DNA of 58,627 nucleotides from an uncultured Bacteroidales bacterium (GCA_902763865.1 CACWTR010000026.1:1-58627), one strand, 5' to 3'; positions 8,276 through 17,642 are shown, counted from the stretch's first letter. Translations and numbers: made by a program. Notes: generated by a model from the letters alone, not told the origin.

Positions 8276-8755
8276 TTACTTTCGAGACAGACGGTAGTTG
8301 ATTTCTTTTAGCGTTTTGGAGATATTCACAAACACCTTAAGCGTTGCCCACGTAACAAGTGCAGAAATAATCACAACGACAGAGTAAAACACCAATAAAG
8401 GAACTTCTGACTTGCTTGAATCAGAAGCCAATACAAGTAGAACGATACCTGCTATAATTCCAACAACCAGTGTGACGACTGCAAAGAATGATAGTGTGTT
8501 CTCTGCGCTGTTGTCAACTTCCTTCTTTATTTCATTGCTCTGTTCTTTTTTTCGGATTTGCCTTTCTGTTGATTCTGCTTTTTCTTCCCAAACCTCTTTG
8601 GGGGCATTATCACTCCGTAAAAAAGCAAGTCTCTCGCGAGCGAGTTTCGTAAACTCTTCGTTTCTGCTGTCGTCTTCGATGACTTTAATTAGTTCTTCTT
8701 CATTCATGGACTCAATGGATCGGAGCCAGTCTTTAATATAAGGATTCTGATTCAT
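8276..8755 (-). CDS. Small membrane protein, unknown function
   Basis: 159 residues. The N-terminal 90 residues are charged and helix-prone (MNEEELIKVIEDDSRNEEF; ESTERQIRKKEQSNEIKKEV), followed by two hydrophobic segments, about residues 92-110 (VVTLVVGIIAGIVLLVLA) and 120-142 (VPLLVFYSVVVIISALVTWA), and a short basic tail. It has no signal peptide, so the charged domain is probably cytoplasmic. I do not recognise a family. The intrinsic terminator at 8215-8247 follows it, and upstream lies a candidate RNA gene that ends before its start. Confidence 0.7.
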   Translation of the reverse strand: MNQNPYIKDWLRSIESMNEEELIKVIEDDSRNEEFTKLARERLAFLRSDNAPKEVWEEKAESTERQIRKKEQSNEIKKEVDNSAENTLSFFAVVTLVVGIIAGIVLLVLASDSSKSEVPLLVFYSVVVIISALVTWATLKVFVNISKTLKEINYRLSRK

Positions 8756-8795
8756 AATGATGATGTATTAGGTTAAACAATGTTTTGTAGGGCAC

Positions 8796-8955
8796 AAAAA
8801 AACATGGACGGTATTCCTATCCATGTCCTAAAGGCTCTCGCATGCCCACAAAAACCAGATAAGTCACGCCCATGCATAACGCACAGACGTTTGCGACTTA
8901 TTCTTCCGGTTTTTGTGTCTTTTGAATTTGCGAGATTCTTAGGACATATCCGAAC
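8796..8955 (-). ncRNA. Candidate structured small RNA, 6S-like rod
   Basis: On the minus strand a -7 box TACGTTTG (8961-8968) is followed by about 160 nt with a long rod fold: ATGTCCTAA/TTAGGACAT (8823-8831 with 8939-8947), TCTCGCA/TGCGAGA (8836-8842 with 8929-8935), CACAAAAACC/GGTTTTTGTG (8847-8856 with 8908-8917), and ATAAGTC/GACTTAT (8859-8865 with 8895-8901). The end is an intrinsic terminator, ACATGGA/TCCATGT (8802-8808 with 8820-8826), with a seven-T run. No open frame explains it. A rod with internal loops recalls 6S RNA, but the identity is inference. The terminator stem shares four bases with the closing stem. Confidence 0.6.
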
Positions 8956-9030
8956 AACTGCAAACGTACAGCTTCTTTTATTTCTTTGTACGAACAGAAA
9001 CGCTTTTCTGTAAGTTATAATATTTTTTTA

Positions 9031-9066
9031 ATCCCCCACTCTACTCCAACGAATAAAGTGGGGGAT
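9031..9066 (-). terminator. Strong hairpin after frdB
   Basis: ATCCCCCACT (9031-9040) and AGTGGGGGAT (9057-9066) form a perfect 10-bp stem 18 bp beyond the frdB stop codon. The T-run is on the wrong side for the minus strand, so termination efficiency is uncertain; it may instead protect the 3' end of the frd message. Confidence 0.6.
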
Positions 9067-9083
9067 GATTATGATGCGTCCTT

Positions 9084-9842
9084 TTAGTCTGCGAGCTTAG
9101 CGCAGATGAACTCGCGGTTCAGGCGGGCGATGTTCGAGATGGTCTCGCACTTCGGGCAAACAGCTTCGCAGGCACGTGTGTTGGTGCAGTTGCCGAAGCC
9201 CAGTTCGTCCATCTTCGCTACCATTGCCTTGGCACGCTTGGCTGCTTCCACCTTGCCCTGGGGAAGCAGGGCGAGCTGGCTCACCTTGGAGCTGACGAAG
9301 AGCATGGCGGAGCCGTTCTTGCAGGCTGCCACGCAAGCGCCGCAACCGATGCAGGAGGCGCAGTCCATTGCTTCGTCGGCATCTTCCTTCGGGATGAGGA
9401 TGGCGTTGGCGTCCTGAGCCTGACCGGTGCGGATGGTGGTATAGCCGCCTGCCTGCATAATCTTGTCGAAGGCGTTGCGATCGACCATGCAGTCCTTGAT
9501 GACGGGGAAGCCTGCCGAGCGCCAGGGCTCTACGGTGATGGTCTCGCCGTCCTTGAACTTACGCATGTAGAGCTGGCAGGTCGTAGCGCCGCGCTCTGTC
9601 TTGCCGTGGGGGGTGCCGTTGATGTAGAGCGAGCACATGCCGCAGATTCCCTCGCGACAGTCGTGGTCGAACACGAAAGGTTCCTTGCCCTCGCCTATAA
9701 GCTCCTCGTTCATGATGTCGAGCGCCTCGAGGAAGGAGGTGTCGTCGGGAATGTTCTTCAACTCGTGTGTGTCGAAGTGTCCCTTTTCTTTTGGTCCATT
9801 CTGCTTCCAGAACTTTATCGTAACACTTATATTCTTTGCCAT
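9084..9842 (-). CDS. frdB: Fumarate reductase/succinate dehydrogenase iron-sulfur subunit
   Basis: 252 residues. It carries electrons between the flavoprotein and the cytochrome b subunit of the membrane complex. The [2Fe-2S] ligands are in [15 protein letters not shown] with a further Cys in TTCQLYM; the [4Fe-4S] and [3Fe-4S] ligands are in [17 protein letters not shown] and [15 protein letters not shown]. This is the long type B-family form found in Bacteroidetes. It is the last gene of frdCAB, two bases after frdA. In anaerobic Bacteroidales the complex mainly reduces fumarate to succinate; direction cannot be told from sequence alone. Confidence 0.95.
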   Translation of the reverse strand: MAKNISVTIKFWKQNGPKEKGHFDTHELKNIPDDTSFLEALDIMNEELIGEGKEPFVFDHDCREGICGMCSLYINGTPHGKTERGATTCQLYMRKFKDGETITVEPWRSAGFPVIKDCMVDRNAFDKIMQAGGYTTIRTGQAQDANAILIPKEDADEAMDCASCIGCGACVAACKNGSAMLFVSSKVSQLALLPQGKVEAAKRAKAMVAKMDELGFGNCTNTRACEAVCPKCETISNIARLNREFICAKLAD

Positions 9843-9844
9843 GA

Positions 9845-11827
9845 TTAGTTCTTGTAGTTACGGGTTTGTACTTTTATTATTTCATACTGCAACGGCTCTT
9901 TGACGAGTTCGGGTGCTTTGTCGTCGCTGCCCTGGTAGTCCCAGCAGCCTACGTAGAAGAAGTTCTCGTCGTCGCGCTTGGCTTCGCCTTCCTCCGTCTG
10001 GTGCTCTTCGCGGAAGTGTCCGCCGCAGCTCTCCTCGCGGTGCAGTGCGTCGTAGGCCACGAGCTCGCCCATGAGGATGAAGTCGCGCAGGTGGATGGCT
10101 TTGTCGAGCTCTACGTTGAGTCCTTCCTTGCTTCCGGGGATGAAGAGGTTGGTGTCGAACTCCTTGCGCAGTGCCTTGAGGAGCTTGAGTCCTTCTTCGA
10201 GTCCTTCCTTGGTGCGGCCCATGCCGACGTGTTCCCACATGATGTGGCCGAGTTCCTTGTGGATGCTATCTACGGAGCGCTTGCCCTTGATGTTCATCAG
10301 GCGGTCAATCTCCTTCTCTACGGCCTTCTCTGTCTCGGCAAACTCGGGCATGTCGGTGGAGAGGCGGGGCCAGATGCTCTGGTCGGCCAGATAGTTCTGG
10401 ATGGTATAGGGCAGAACGAAGTAACCGTCGGCCAGGCCCTGCATGAGGGCAGATGCGCCGAGGCGGTTGGCTCCGTGGTCGGAGAAGTTGCACTCGCCGA
10501 TTGCGAAGAGGCCGGGGATGGTGGTCTGCAGTTCGTAATCGACCCAGACGCCGCCCATCGTGTAGTGGATGGCGGGGAAGATCATCATGGGATAGTAGTA
10601 GTCGATGCCGTTCCTGGTGCATGCCTTCTCGCCGGGATTGACGTCGGTAATCTCTTCGTACATGTCGAAGAGGTTGCCGTAGCGCTGGCGTATCTCGTCG
10701 ATGCCGAGGCGCTGGATGCTCTCCGAGAAGTCGAGGAAGACGGCCAGTCCGGTGTTGTTCACGCCGAAGCCTTTGTCGCAGCGTTCTTTGGCTGCGCGAG
10801 AGGCGACGTCGCGCGGCACGAGGTTGCCGAAGGCGGGATAGCGACGCTCCAGATAGTAGTCGCGGTCCTCCTCGGGAATCTCATAGCCTTGCTTCGTGCC
10901 TGCCTGCAGTGCCTTGGCGTCCTCCAGCTTTTTGGGAACCCAGATGCGTCCGTCGTTGCGCAGCGACTCGGACATGAGGGTGAGCTTCGACTGCTTGTCA
11001 CCATGCACGGGGATGCAGGTGGGGTGAATCTGCACATAGGAAGGGTTGGCCATCATAGCGCCCTTGCGGAAGCACTGGACGGCTGCGGTGCAGTTGCAGC
11101 CCATGGCGTTGGTCGAGAGGAAGTACGTGTTGCCGTAGCCGCCGGTAGCGATGACGACGGCGTTGGCGCTGAAGCGCTCCAGCTTGCCGGTGACGAGGTT
11201 CTTGGCAATGATGCCGCGGGCACGTCCGTCGATGATGACTACGTCTTCCATCTCGTAGCGCGTGAAGAGTTTCACCTTGCCGCGCTGTACTTCCTTCGAG
11301 AGTGATGAGTAGGCACCGAGCAGGAGCTGCTGTCCGGTCTGACCCTTGGCGTAGAAGGTACGGCTGACCTGTGCGCCGCCGAAGGAGCGGTTGGCAAGCA
11401 TGCCGCCGTACTCGCGGGCGAAGGGAACGCCCTGTGCCACGCACTGGTCGATGATGTTGTTCGAGACTTCGGCCAGACGATAGACGTTGGCTTCGCGGGC
11501 ACGGTAGTCGCCGCCCTTCACGGTGTCGTAGAAGAGACGATAGACCGAGTCGCCGTCGTTCTGGTAGTTCTTGGCTGCATTGATACCGCCCTGTGCTGCG
11601 ATGGAGTGGGCGCGGCGCGGCGAGTCCTGAATGCAGAAGTTATAGACGTTGAAGCCCATTTCGGCAAGCGAAGCGGCTGCGCTGGCTCCGGCCAGGCCTG
11701 TGCCGACCACGATGACGTCGAGCTTGAGCTTGTTCTTGGGGTTGACCAGGCGCTGGTGTGCCTTATATTCTTTCCATTTCTCAGGCACCGGACCTGCGGG
11801 AATCTTTGAATCTAATACTTTTGTCAT
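9845..11827 (-). CDS. frdA: Fumarate reductase/succinate dehydrogenase flavoprotein subunit
   Basis: 660 residues. The N-terminal FAD-binding motif is [21 protein letters not shown]. The flavinylation region is [25 protein letters not shown], and the substrate-site residues sit in [12 protein letters not shown] and the [16 protein letters not shown] region. It catalyses interconversion of fumarate and succinate on the cytoplasmic side of the membrane. It is the middle gene of the operon, 43 bp after frdC and 2 bp before frdB, suggesting tight coupling with frdB. Confidence 0.95.
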   Translation of the reverse strand: MTKVLDSKIPAGPVPEKWKEYKAHQRLVNPKNKLKLDVIVVGTGLAGASAAASLAEMGFNVYNFCIQDSPRRAHSIAAQGGINAAKNYQNDGDSVYRLFYDTVKGGDYRAREANVYRLAEVSNNIIDQCVAQGVPFAREYGGMLANRSFGGAQVSRTFYAKGQTGQQLLLGAYSSLSKEVQRGKVKLFTRYEMEDVVIIDGRARGIIAKNLVTGKLERFSANAVVIATGGYGNTYFLSTNAMGCNCTAAVQCFRKGAMMANPSYVQIHPTCIPVHGDKQSKLTLMSESLRNDGRIWVPKKLEDAKALQAGTKQGYEIPEEDRDYYLERRYPAFGNLVPRDVASRAAKERCDKGFGVNNTGLAVFLDFSESIQRLGIDEIRQRYGNLFDMYEEITDVNPGEKACTRNGIDYYYPMMIFPAIHYTMGGVWVDYELQTTIPGLFAIGECNFSDHGANRLGASALMQGLADGYFVLPYTIQNYLADQSIWPRLSTDMPEFAETEKAVEKEIDRLMNIKGKRSVDSIHKELGHIMWEHVGMGRTKEGLEEGLKLLKALRKEFDTNLFIPGSKEGLNVELDKAIHLRDFILMGELVAYDALHREESCGGHFREEHQTEEGEAKRDDENFFYVGCWDYQGSDDKAPELVKEPLQYEIIKVQTRNYKN

Positions 11828-11870
11828 GGTTGTATTTAAGATTTGTTCATTTTCCGTTTACCATTTCATT

Positions 11871-12563
11871 TCAGCAGCAGGCGCTGCAGAGCGAGGGGGC
11901 GCAACCGAAGGCAAACCCCAGCACGACTACGAGGAAGAGGAGCATCAGCAGCGTGACGTAGATGGAGCCGATGCACTTCCAGCGGTTCAGCCAGATTTTG
12001 CCGCTGACGCCGAGCGTCTGCATGGCCGACCAGAAGCCGTGGGTCAGGTGGAACCAGATGGCTACAAGCCAGATGATGTAGAGCACGACATAGATGGGAT
12101 TGCTGAAGGTGCAGACAATCTTTCCGAAGCCGTCGGCAGGTGCCGGGTCGTAGTGAATGCCGGGAAAGAGCTCGGCAAACATCATGTTGTACCAGAAGTT
12201 GTAGAAGTGCAGGACGAGACCCAGGCAGATAATGATGCCCAGCACGAGCATGTTCTGGCTGGCCCACTCTACCTTCTCGGGCTTGTCGGTCACTTCGTAG
12301 CGATTGCTGCCGCGAGCCTTCCGGTTCTGGAACGTCAGCCAGAAGGCAAAGAAGATGTGCAGCAGAGCCAGCAGAGCCAAGCCCATCGTCGCTGCCACCG
12401 CATACCAGTTGGCGCCCAGCATCTCACAAATCCAGTTGTAACCTTCCTTGCTGAAGAGGGCTACGACGTTCATGCATCCATGAAACGTCAGGAACAGGAT
12501 AAGTGCAAGGCCCGTGACTGACATCACTACTTTCCTGCCAATTGAAGAATTGATTAACCACAT
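11871..12563 (-). CDS. frdC: Fumarate reductase/succinate dehydrogenase cytochrome b subunit
   Basis: 230 residues with five hydrophobic helices, the layout of the single-subunit dihaem anchor of B-type complexes. Conserved His residues in helices (TFHGCMNVV, LLHIFFAFW, LVLHFYNFWYN, WFHLTHGFWSAMQ) are probable haem ligands. It binds quinone/quinol and anchors FrdAB. It is the first gene of the operon and has a well-formed promoter (12641-12671). The C-terminus ends in a Cys-rich CAPSLCSACC, which is a little unusual. Confidence 0.92.
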   Translation of the reverse strand: MWLINSSIGRKVVMSVTGLALILFLTFHGCMNVVALFSKEGYNWICEMLGANWYAVAATMGLALLALLHIFFAFWLTFQNRKARGSNRYEVTDKPEKVEWASQNMLVLGIIICLGLVLHFYNFWYNMMFAELFPGIHYDPAPADGFGKIVCTFSNPIYVVLYIIWLVAIWFHLTHGFWSAMQTLGVSGKIWLNRWKCIGSIYVTLLMLLFLVVVLGFAFGCAPSLCSACC

Positions 12564-12640
12564 AGAAATTAAAATTAAGTTTTGTTTAAGATTGTCTTAA
12601 ATTTGAACGAAACATACCTACTTTCAGGTACATTCGCAGA

Positions 12641-12671
12641 CAAAAGTACACATATTTGATGATTTATGCAA
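12641..12671 (-). promoter_or_regulatory. frdCAB promoter
   Basis: Minus strand TTGC (12668-12671), 19 bp, TACTTTTG (12641-12648). The leader is about 75 nt. A diverging TACTTTTG at 12703-12710 on the plus strand probably serves mnmG. Confidence 0.65.
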
Positions 12672-12738
12672 CTATTCACGAGGAAATGTTGCTGAAAATG
12701 CGTACTTTTGTACCTAAATTAGATATGACACAGAGCAG

Positions 12739-14706
12739 ATGAAGTATAAATACGATGTCATAGTGGTCGGAGCAGGCCATGCCGGATGCGAGGCCGCAAC
12801 AGCCGCAGCAAGGCTCGGAGCTAAGACCTGTCTCGTGACAATGGACATGAACAAAATAGCCCAGATGTCGTGCAACCCGGCTATCGGAGGCATTGCAAAA
12901 GGGCAAATCGTCAGGGAAATTGATGCCCTGGGCGGACATACCGGAGAAGTGACGGACCGGACAGCCATTCAGTTCCGGATGCTCAACCGCTCGAAAGGCC
13001 CCGCCATGTGGAGCCCACGGGCACAGTGCGACCGCGGAAAGTTCATCTGGGCATGGCGCGAAGTGCTCGAAAACACGCCCAACCTCGCCATCTGGCAAGA
13101 TCAGGTAGAGGAGCTGCTCACGGAAGAGGCAGACCAAACGACACGAGGCGACGAGCTTTACCTCACGAGTCAAAGCCAATTACCTCACGAGGTAAAGCCA
13201 ATTACCTCACGAGGTAAAACGCTTCGACACACGGTGGGGGTCAGGACACAACTCGGAGTGATGCTTCTCGCTCCCTGTGTCATCATCACGGCGGGCACTT
13301 TCCTCAACGGACTCATGCACATCGGACGCACCAAAATACCGGGCGGACGCTGCGCCGAACTGCCCAGCCTACACCTCTCGGAGAGCATCGCCGCCTGCGG
13401 CATAACCGTCGGACGCATGAAGACAGGTACGCCCGTACGAATCGACGGACGCTCGGTTGATTTCTCACTCATGCAGAGACAGGACGGAGAACAGGACTTC
13501 CACAAGTTCTCCTTCATGGGGGAACCGAGGCTGCTGCCCCAGATGCCCTGCTGGATAACCTACACCAACGAACAGGTCCACCAGCGACTGCGCACCGCCC
13601 TACCCGACTCCCCACTCTACAACGGACAAATCCAAAGCATCGGCCCACGCTATTGCCCAAGCATCGAGACAAAGCTCGTCACCTTTGCCGAAAGGACAGA
13701 GCACCAGCTGTTCCTCGAGCCGGAAGGAAGCTCGACAAGAGAATTCTACCTGAACGGCTTCTCAAGCTCACTGCCCATCGACGCACAGATAGAGGCACTT
13801 CGCCTCATTCCCGCCTTCCGCAACCTGCAAATCTACAGGCCCGGCTACGCCATCGAGTACGACTTCTTCGACCCGACCCAACTCCGGCACTCGCTTGAAT
13901 CAAAGTTAGTCAACGGACTGTTCATGGCCGGACAAGTGAACGGCACAACCGGATACGAAGAGGCCGCAGGACAGGGAATCGTCGCCGGCATCAACGCCGC
14001 ACGAAAGCTCTCTGGCCTGGAACCCTTCGTCATGCACAGGGACGAATCCTACATCGGAGTCCTGATTGACGACCTTGTCACCAAAGGTGTGGATGAACCC
14101 TACCGCATGTTCACCAGCCGCGCCGAATATCGCATCCTGCTGCGTCAGGACGATGCCGATGCCCGGCTCACCGAACGAAGCTACGAACTTGGACTCGCCA
14201 GCAGGGAAAGACTCGACCACTGGCTCACGAAGAAGCAGGCAATCAGCATGATAGAAGATTTCTGCACCCACTATAGCGTAAAGGCGGCACACATCAACGA
14301 AGGGCTGAGAACCCTCGGAAGCGAAGAGCTGCAACGCGGATGCAAACTCATTGACCTCATCATGCGACCAGGCCTCTCCCTGCAGAACCTCGCCAAGTTC
14401 ATCCCAGCCCTGGCCGAAAAACTGAACGCCCTACCCGACCGGCGCGAGGAAATAACCGAGGCTGCCGAAGTGCGCATGAAGTACAGCGGCTACATTCGTC
14501 GCGAAAAAGAAATAGCAGAGAAGATACACCGACTCGAGAACATACGCATCAAGGGACGGTTCAACTACGGCACCATACAGTCACTCAGCACCGAAGCCAG
14601 GCAGAAACTCACCAAGATAGACCCCGAAACAATGGCCCAGGCAAGCAGAATACCCGGAGTCAGCCCAAGCGACATAAACGTACTGCTCGTCATGATGAAC
14701 CGCTGA
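12739..14706 (+). CDS. mnmG: tRNA uridine-5-carboxymethylaminomethyl modification enzyme MnmG, with repeat-encoded insert
   Basis: 655 residues, about 30 longer than usual. With MnmE it makes the cmnm5/nm5 group on U34 of several tRNAs. The FAD motif is VIVVGAGHAGCEAATAAARLG. Other family motifs are NPAIGGIAKGQIVREIDALGG, PTHR-type MKTGTPVRID, the GRYCPSIETK region, and TSRAEYRILLRQDDADARL. Between LLTEE and VGVRTQLGV lies an insert (about residues 134-164) encoded by three 22-bp palindromic repeats at 13156-13221. It falls in the surface strand region of the FAD domain. The gene is followed directly by a parS-like palindrome. Confidence 0.95.
   Translation: MKYKYDVIVVGAGHAGCEAATAAARLGAKTCLVTMDMNKIAQMSCNPAIGGIAKGQIVREIDALGGHTGEVTDRTAIQFRMLNRSKGPAMWSPRAQCDRGKFIWAWREVLENTPNLAIWQDQVEELLTEEADQTTRGDELYLTSQSQLPHEVKPITSRGKTLRHTVGVRTQLGVMLLAPCVIITAGTFLNGLMHIGRTKIPGGRCAELPSLHLSESIAACGITVGRMKTGTPVRIDGRSVDFSLMQRQDGEQDFHKFSFMGEPRLLPQMPCWITYTNEQVHQRLRTALPDSPLYNGQIQSIGPRYCPSIETKLVTFAERTEHQLFLEPEGSSTREFYLNGFSSSLPIDAQIEALRLIPAFRNLQIYRPGYAIEYDFFDPTQLRHSLESKLVNGLFMAGQVNGTTGYEEAAGQGIVAGINAARKLSGLEPFVMHRDESYIGVLIDDLVTKGVDEPYRMFTSRAEYRILLRQDDADARLTERSYELGLASRERLDHWLTKKQAISMIEDFCTHYSVKAAHINEGLRTLGSEELQRGCKLIDLIMRPGLSLQNLAKFIPALAEKLNALPDRREEITEAAEVRMKYSGYIRREKEIAEKIHRLENIRIKGRFNYGTIQSLSTEARQKLTKIDPETMAQASRIPGVSPSDINVLLVMMNR
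13138..13234 (+). repeat. In-frame array of three 22-bp palindromes inside mnmG
   Basis: Units at 13156-13177, 13178-13199 and 13200-13221 share TTACCTCACGAGGTAA, a palindrome with arms TTACCTC and GAGGTAA around AC. Unit 1 has decayed in its right arm. The left flank GACACGAGG (13140-13148) and the right flank with CGACACACGG resemble the flanks of the intergenic arrays at 25112 and 37363. Three units give 66 bp, so the reading frame is kept. Confidence 0.85.
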
Positions 14707-14721
14707 GTTTCACGTGAAACA
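14706..14721. promoter_or_regulatory. parS-like centromere site
   Basis: AGTTTCACGTGAAACA matches the chromosomal ParB-binding consensus TGTTTCACGTGAAACA at 15 of 16 positions and contains the 14-bp perfect palindrome GTTTCACGTGAAAC. It overlaps the last base of the mnmG stop codon. mnmG (gidA) is commonly near oriC, where parS sites cluster, which strengthens the reading. Confidence 0.85.
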
Positions 14722-14811
14722 ACCAAGTCGTCTCAATGAAATTCTACCTCGAAGGAACAGATTTTTCAAAAGCATCAAACAAACGAAATATAATTAAAGA
14801 CTAAACGTAAG

Positions 14812-15342
14812 ATGAACAACGAACTTCTCCTGAAAAACCTACGCAACGTACCTGACTTCCCCGTCCCGGGCATTCAATTCAAGGATGTCAGCACACTCTA
14901 CAAGAACGCAAAGTGCCTGAAGTTAATGGTCAACGAACTCTATGAGCTCTACAAGGACAAAGGCATCACGAAAGTTGTTGGCATAGAAAGCCGGGGCTTC
15001 GTCGTCGGCGCTGCACTCGCCGTGAAACTCGGAGCAGGATTCGTCATGTGTCGCAAGCCCGGCAAGCTGCCTGCCGACACAAAAAAGGAAAGCTACATGA
15101 AGGAGTACGGGAAGGACACCATCGAGATTCACACCGATGCCATCGACGAGAAAGATGTCGTCCTGCTCCACGACGACCTCCTCGCCACTGGAGGCAGCAT
15201 GAAGGCAGCATACAACCTCGTCAAACAGTTCAACCCCAGAAAGATTTACATCAACTTCATCATCGAGCTGACCATAGAGGGACTTAACGGTCGTGCCGTC
15301 TTCGACAAAGATGTTGAGATGACCACACTTCTGAAGATATAA
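14812..15342 (+). CDS. apt: Adenine phosphoribosyltransferase
   Basis: 176 residues, the usual length. It converts adenine plus PRPP to AMP in purine salvage. It has the FKDVSTLYKN segment, the GIESRGF substrate loop, the flexible KPGKLPADTKKESY region, and the PRPP motif VVLLHDDLLATGGSM. The start ATG 14812 lies 91 bp after the parS-like site. uvrC follows after 2 bp, so apt, uvrC and dtd probably share a transcript. Confidence 0.95.
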   Translation: MNNELLLKNLRNVPDFPVPGIQFKDVSTLYKNAKCLKLMVNELYELYKDKGITKVVGIESRGFVVGAALAVKLGAGFVMCRKPGKLPADTKKESYMKEYGKDTIEIHTDAIDEKDVVLLHDDLLATGGSMKAAYNLVKQFNPRKIYINFIIELTIEGLNGRAVFDKDVEMTTLLKI

Positions 15343-15344
15343 GC

Positions 15345-17162
15345 ATGGAGAAAAGCGAGAAGGACAAACTGCGTGCCTACCTTATGGGCATTGTCAGCAA
15401 TCTGCCTGACAGCCCAGGATGCTACCAGTATCTCGATGAAACCGGTACAATTATCTATGTAGGTAAGGCAAAGAACCTGAAGCGACGCGTCTATTCCTAT
15501 TTCTCAAAAGAACACGACAACCGCAAGACCGCAATCCTGGTCTCAAAGATTCGCGACATAAAATACATCGTTGTCAAGACCGAAGAGGATGCCCTTCTGC
15601 TGGAGAACAACCTCATCAAGCAGTGGACGCCAAGATACAACATATTGCTGAAGGACGGGAAAACCTATCCCAGCATCGTCGTCACCAATGAATACTTGCC
15701 CCGCATCTTCCAGACAAGGAAGATAAACAAGCATTTCGGAACCTACTTCGGACCGTACAGTCACGTACAGACCATGTATCTCCTGCTCGAACTGATCCGC
15801 AACCTCTATCCGCTGCGAAGGTGTCATGAGACAATAACTGCTGAATCCATCGAAAAGCACAAACACAAGGAATGCCTGGAATATCACATCAAGAATTGCA
15901 AGGCGCCGTGCACCCTACGGCAAAGCCACGAAGAATACATGTCGTACATTGCCGAGGCGAAGGAGATATTAAAAGGTAACACCAACCAAATCGAGCAGCA
16001 AATGCTCAAAAAGATGCAGGAGCTTGCAGCTAAGATGGAGTTTGAAGAAGCCGAAGCCATCAAAAGAAAGTACATTCTCCTCGAGAACTACAGAAGCAAA
16101 AGTGAAGTGGTCAGCAACACACTCCACAATATCGATGTCTTCAACATCGAAAACAACGAGAAGGTGGCATACATTAACTATCTGCACGTTACGAATGGTT
16201 GCATCACGCAAGCCTTTACCTTTGAGTACGCAAAACGCCTTGACGAGGCGGACGAAGAGCTTTTAGCTGCAGGAATCATTGAAATGAGGAAACGTTATGG
16301 AAGTGAAAGTAAAGAGGTTATCGTACCGTTCCCCGTGGAACACTTAGGCTCTGATCTAATCATAACAGTCCCTCAGAAGGGGGACAAGAAAAAGCTTTTG
16401 GAGTTATCCCGTCTAAATGTTCTGCAATACAAGAAGGACAGGATTGCCCAGAGCGACAAGCTAAATCCAGAGCAAAAACAGGTAAGGTTGATGAAAGAGT
16501 TGCAAGATATGCTAAAGCTGCCCACATTGCCAATGCAGATTGAATGCTTCGACAACTCGAACATCAGTGGTAAGGATGCAGTTGCAGGGTGCGTTGTGTT
16601 CCGGAAATGCAAACCAAGCAAGAAGGACTACAGAAAGTACAACATCAAGACAGTTGAAGGGCCGGATGACTATGCAAGCATGCAGGAAGTGGTTAGAAGA
16701 CGATACAGCAGGATGATGCAGGAAGGTTCTCCCCTGCCTGACTTAATTATCACTGATGGTGGCAGAGGTCAGATGGAAGTAGTACGGGAAGTTGTTGAGG
16801 ACGAATTGCACCTTTCAATTCCTATTGCTGGTCTTGCAAAAGACGACAAGCACCGCACGAATGAACTGCTTTACGGCTTTCCGCCGCAAGTTGTCGGCAT
16901 GAAAACAGACTCACAACTCTTCCGCTTGCTCACACAGATACAGGATGAAGTGCACCGCTTTGCCATAACATTCCATCGGGACAAGCGAAGCAAACATCAA
17001 CTGAAATCGGAGTTAGATGCAATACCAGGCGTTGGCGTTAAGACGAAACAAACGTTATTGAAAGCCTTCAAGAGCGTGAAGCGCATTCGTGAAGCAAGTG
17101 AAGAGGAACTGAGCAAAGTGGTGGGACCTGCTAAGGCAAAACTGATTAGGAGTAATTTATAA
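15345..17162 (+). CDS. uvrC: Excinuclease ABC subunit C
   Basis: 605 residues. It makes both incisions around damaged DNA in nucleotide excision repair. The N-terminal GIY-YIG nuclease shows LPDSPGCYQYLDETGTIIYVGKAKNLKRRV. Then come a UVR domain with an Ile/Glu-rich helix (about 200-240), the RNase H-like endonuclease domain with ECFDNSNISG, and DLIITDGGRGQ, and the C-terminal helix-hairpin-helix LDAIPGVGVKTKQTLLKAF. A parS-like sequence with two mismatches lies inside at 16327-16342. Confidence 0.96.
   Translation: MEKSEKDKLRAYLMGIVSNLPDSPGCYQYLDETGTIIYVGKAKNLKRRVYSYFSKEHDNRKTAILVSKIRDIKYIVVKTEEDALLLENNLIKQWTPRYNILLKDGKTYPSIVVTNEYLPRIFQTRKINKHFGTYFGPYSHVQTMYLLLELIRNLYPLRRCHETITAESIEKHKHKECLEYHIKNCKAPCTLRQSHEEYMSYIAEAKEILKGNTNQIEQQMLKKMQELAAKMEFEEAEAIKRKYILLENYRSKSEVVSNTLHNIDVFNIENNEKVAYINYLHVTNGCITQAFTFEYAKRLDEADEELLAAGIIEMRKRYGSESKEVIVPFPVEHLGSDLIITVPQKGDKKKLLELSRLNVLQYKKDRIAQSDKLNPEQKQVRLMKELQDMLKLPTLPMQIECFDNSNISGKDAVAGCVVFRKCKPSKKDYRKYNIKTVEGPDDYASMQEVVRRRYSRMMQEGSPLPDLIITDGGRGQMEVVREVVEDELHLSIPIAGLAKDDKHRTNELLYGFPPQVVGMKTDSQLFRLLTQIQDEVHRFAITFHRDKRSKHQLKSELDAIPGVGVKTKQTLLKAFKSVKRIREASEEELSKVVGPAKAKLIRSNL
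16327..16342. promoter_or_regulatory. Weak parS-like site inside uvrC
   Basis: CGTTCCCCGTGGAACA matches the parS variant TGTTCCACGTGGAACA at 14 of 16 positions, 1.6 kb from the strong site. It is in coding sequence and could be chance. Confidence 0.3.
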
Positions 17163-17165
17163 GTT

Positions 17166-17642
17166 ATGAGGATAGTCATTCAAAGAGCAAAAGGAGCTTG
17201 CGTCACCATTGACGGCATGACGAAAGCAGCGTTTCAAGGGCTGGGCTTTGTCATTTTGTTAGGCATTGAATCATCTGATACGTTGGAAGACGTGGAATGG
17301 TTGGTACGCAAGGTTGCCGGACTGCGTGTGTTTGACGACGAGAACGGCATCATGAACCGAAGCATTCTGGATATTGCCGGCGAACATGAGGGACTGGACG
17401 GTGACATCATCGTGGTCAGTCAGTTTACTCTCTATGCGTCTTATAAGAAAGGTAACCGCCCTTCATGGCTACGCGCTGCTACTCACGACATCAGCGTTCC
17501 GCTCTACGAGGCCTTTGTTCAACAACTGAGCGAGGCAATCGGAAGGCCGGTGGGACACGGAGAATTCGGCGCAGACATGAAAGTGACACTGACCAACGAC
17601 GGGCCGGTAACAATCTGTATGGACACAAAGAATAAGGAATAG
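17166..17642 (+). CDS. dtd: D-aminoacyl-tRNA deacylase
   Basis: 158 residues, slightly above the usual 145-150. It hydrolyses D-aminoacyl-tRNA and mischarged Gly-tRNA(Ala). The start MRIVIQRAKGACVTIDG, the central IVVSQFTLYASYKKGNRPSW (SQFTL motif) and the C-terminal TNDGPVTICMDT (the NxGPVT motif) are diagnostic. The start is 3 bp after the uvrC stop. Confidence 0.95.
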   Translation: MRIVIQRAKGACVTIDGMTKAAFQGLGFVILLGIESSDTLEDVEWLVRKVAGLRVFDDENGIMNRSILDIAGEHEGLDGDIIVVSQFTLYASYKKGNRPSWLRAATHDISVPLYEAFVQQLSEAIGRPVGHGEFGADMKVTLTNDGPVTICMDTKNKE

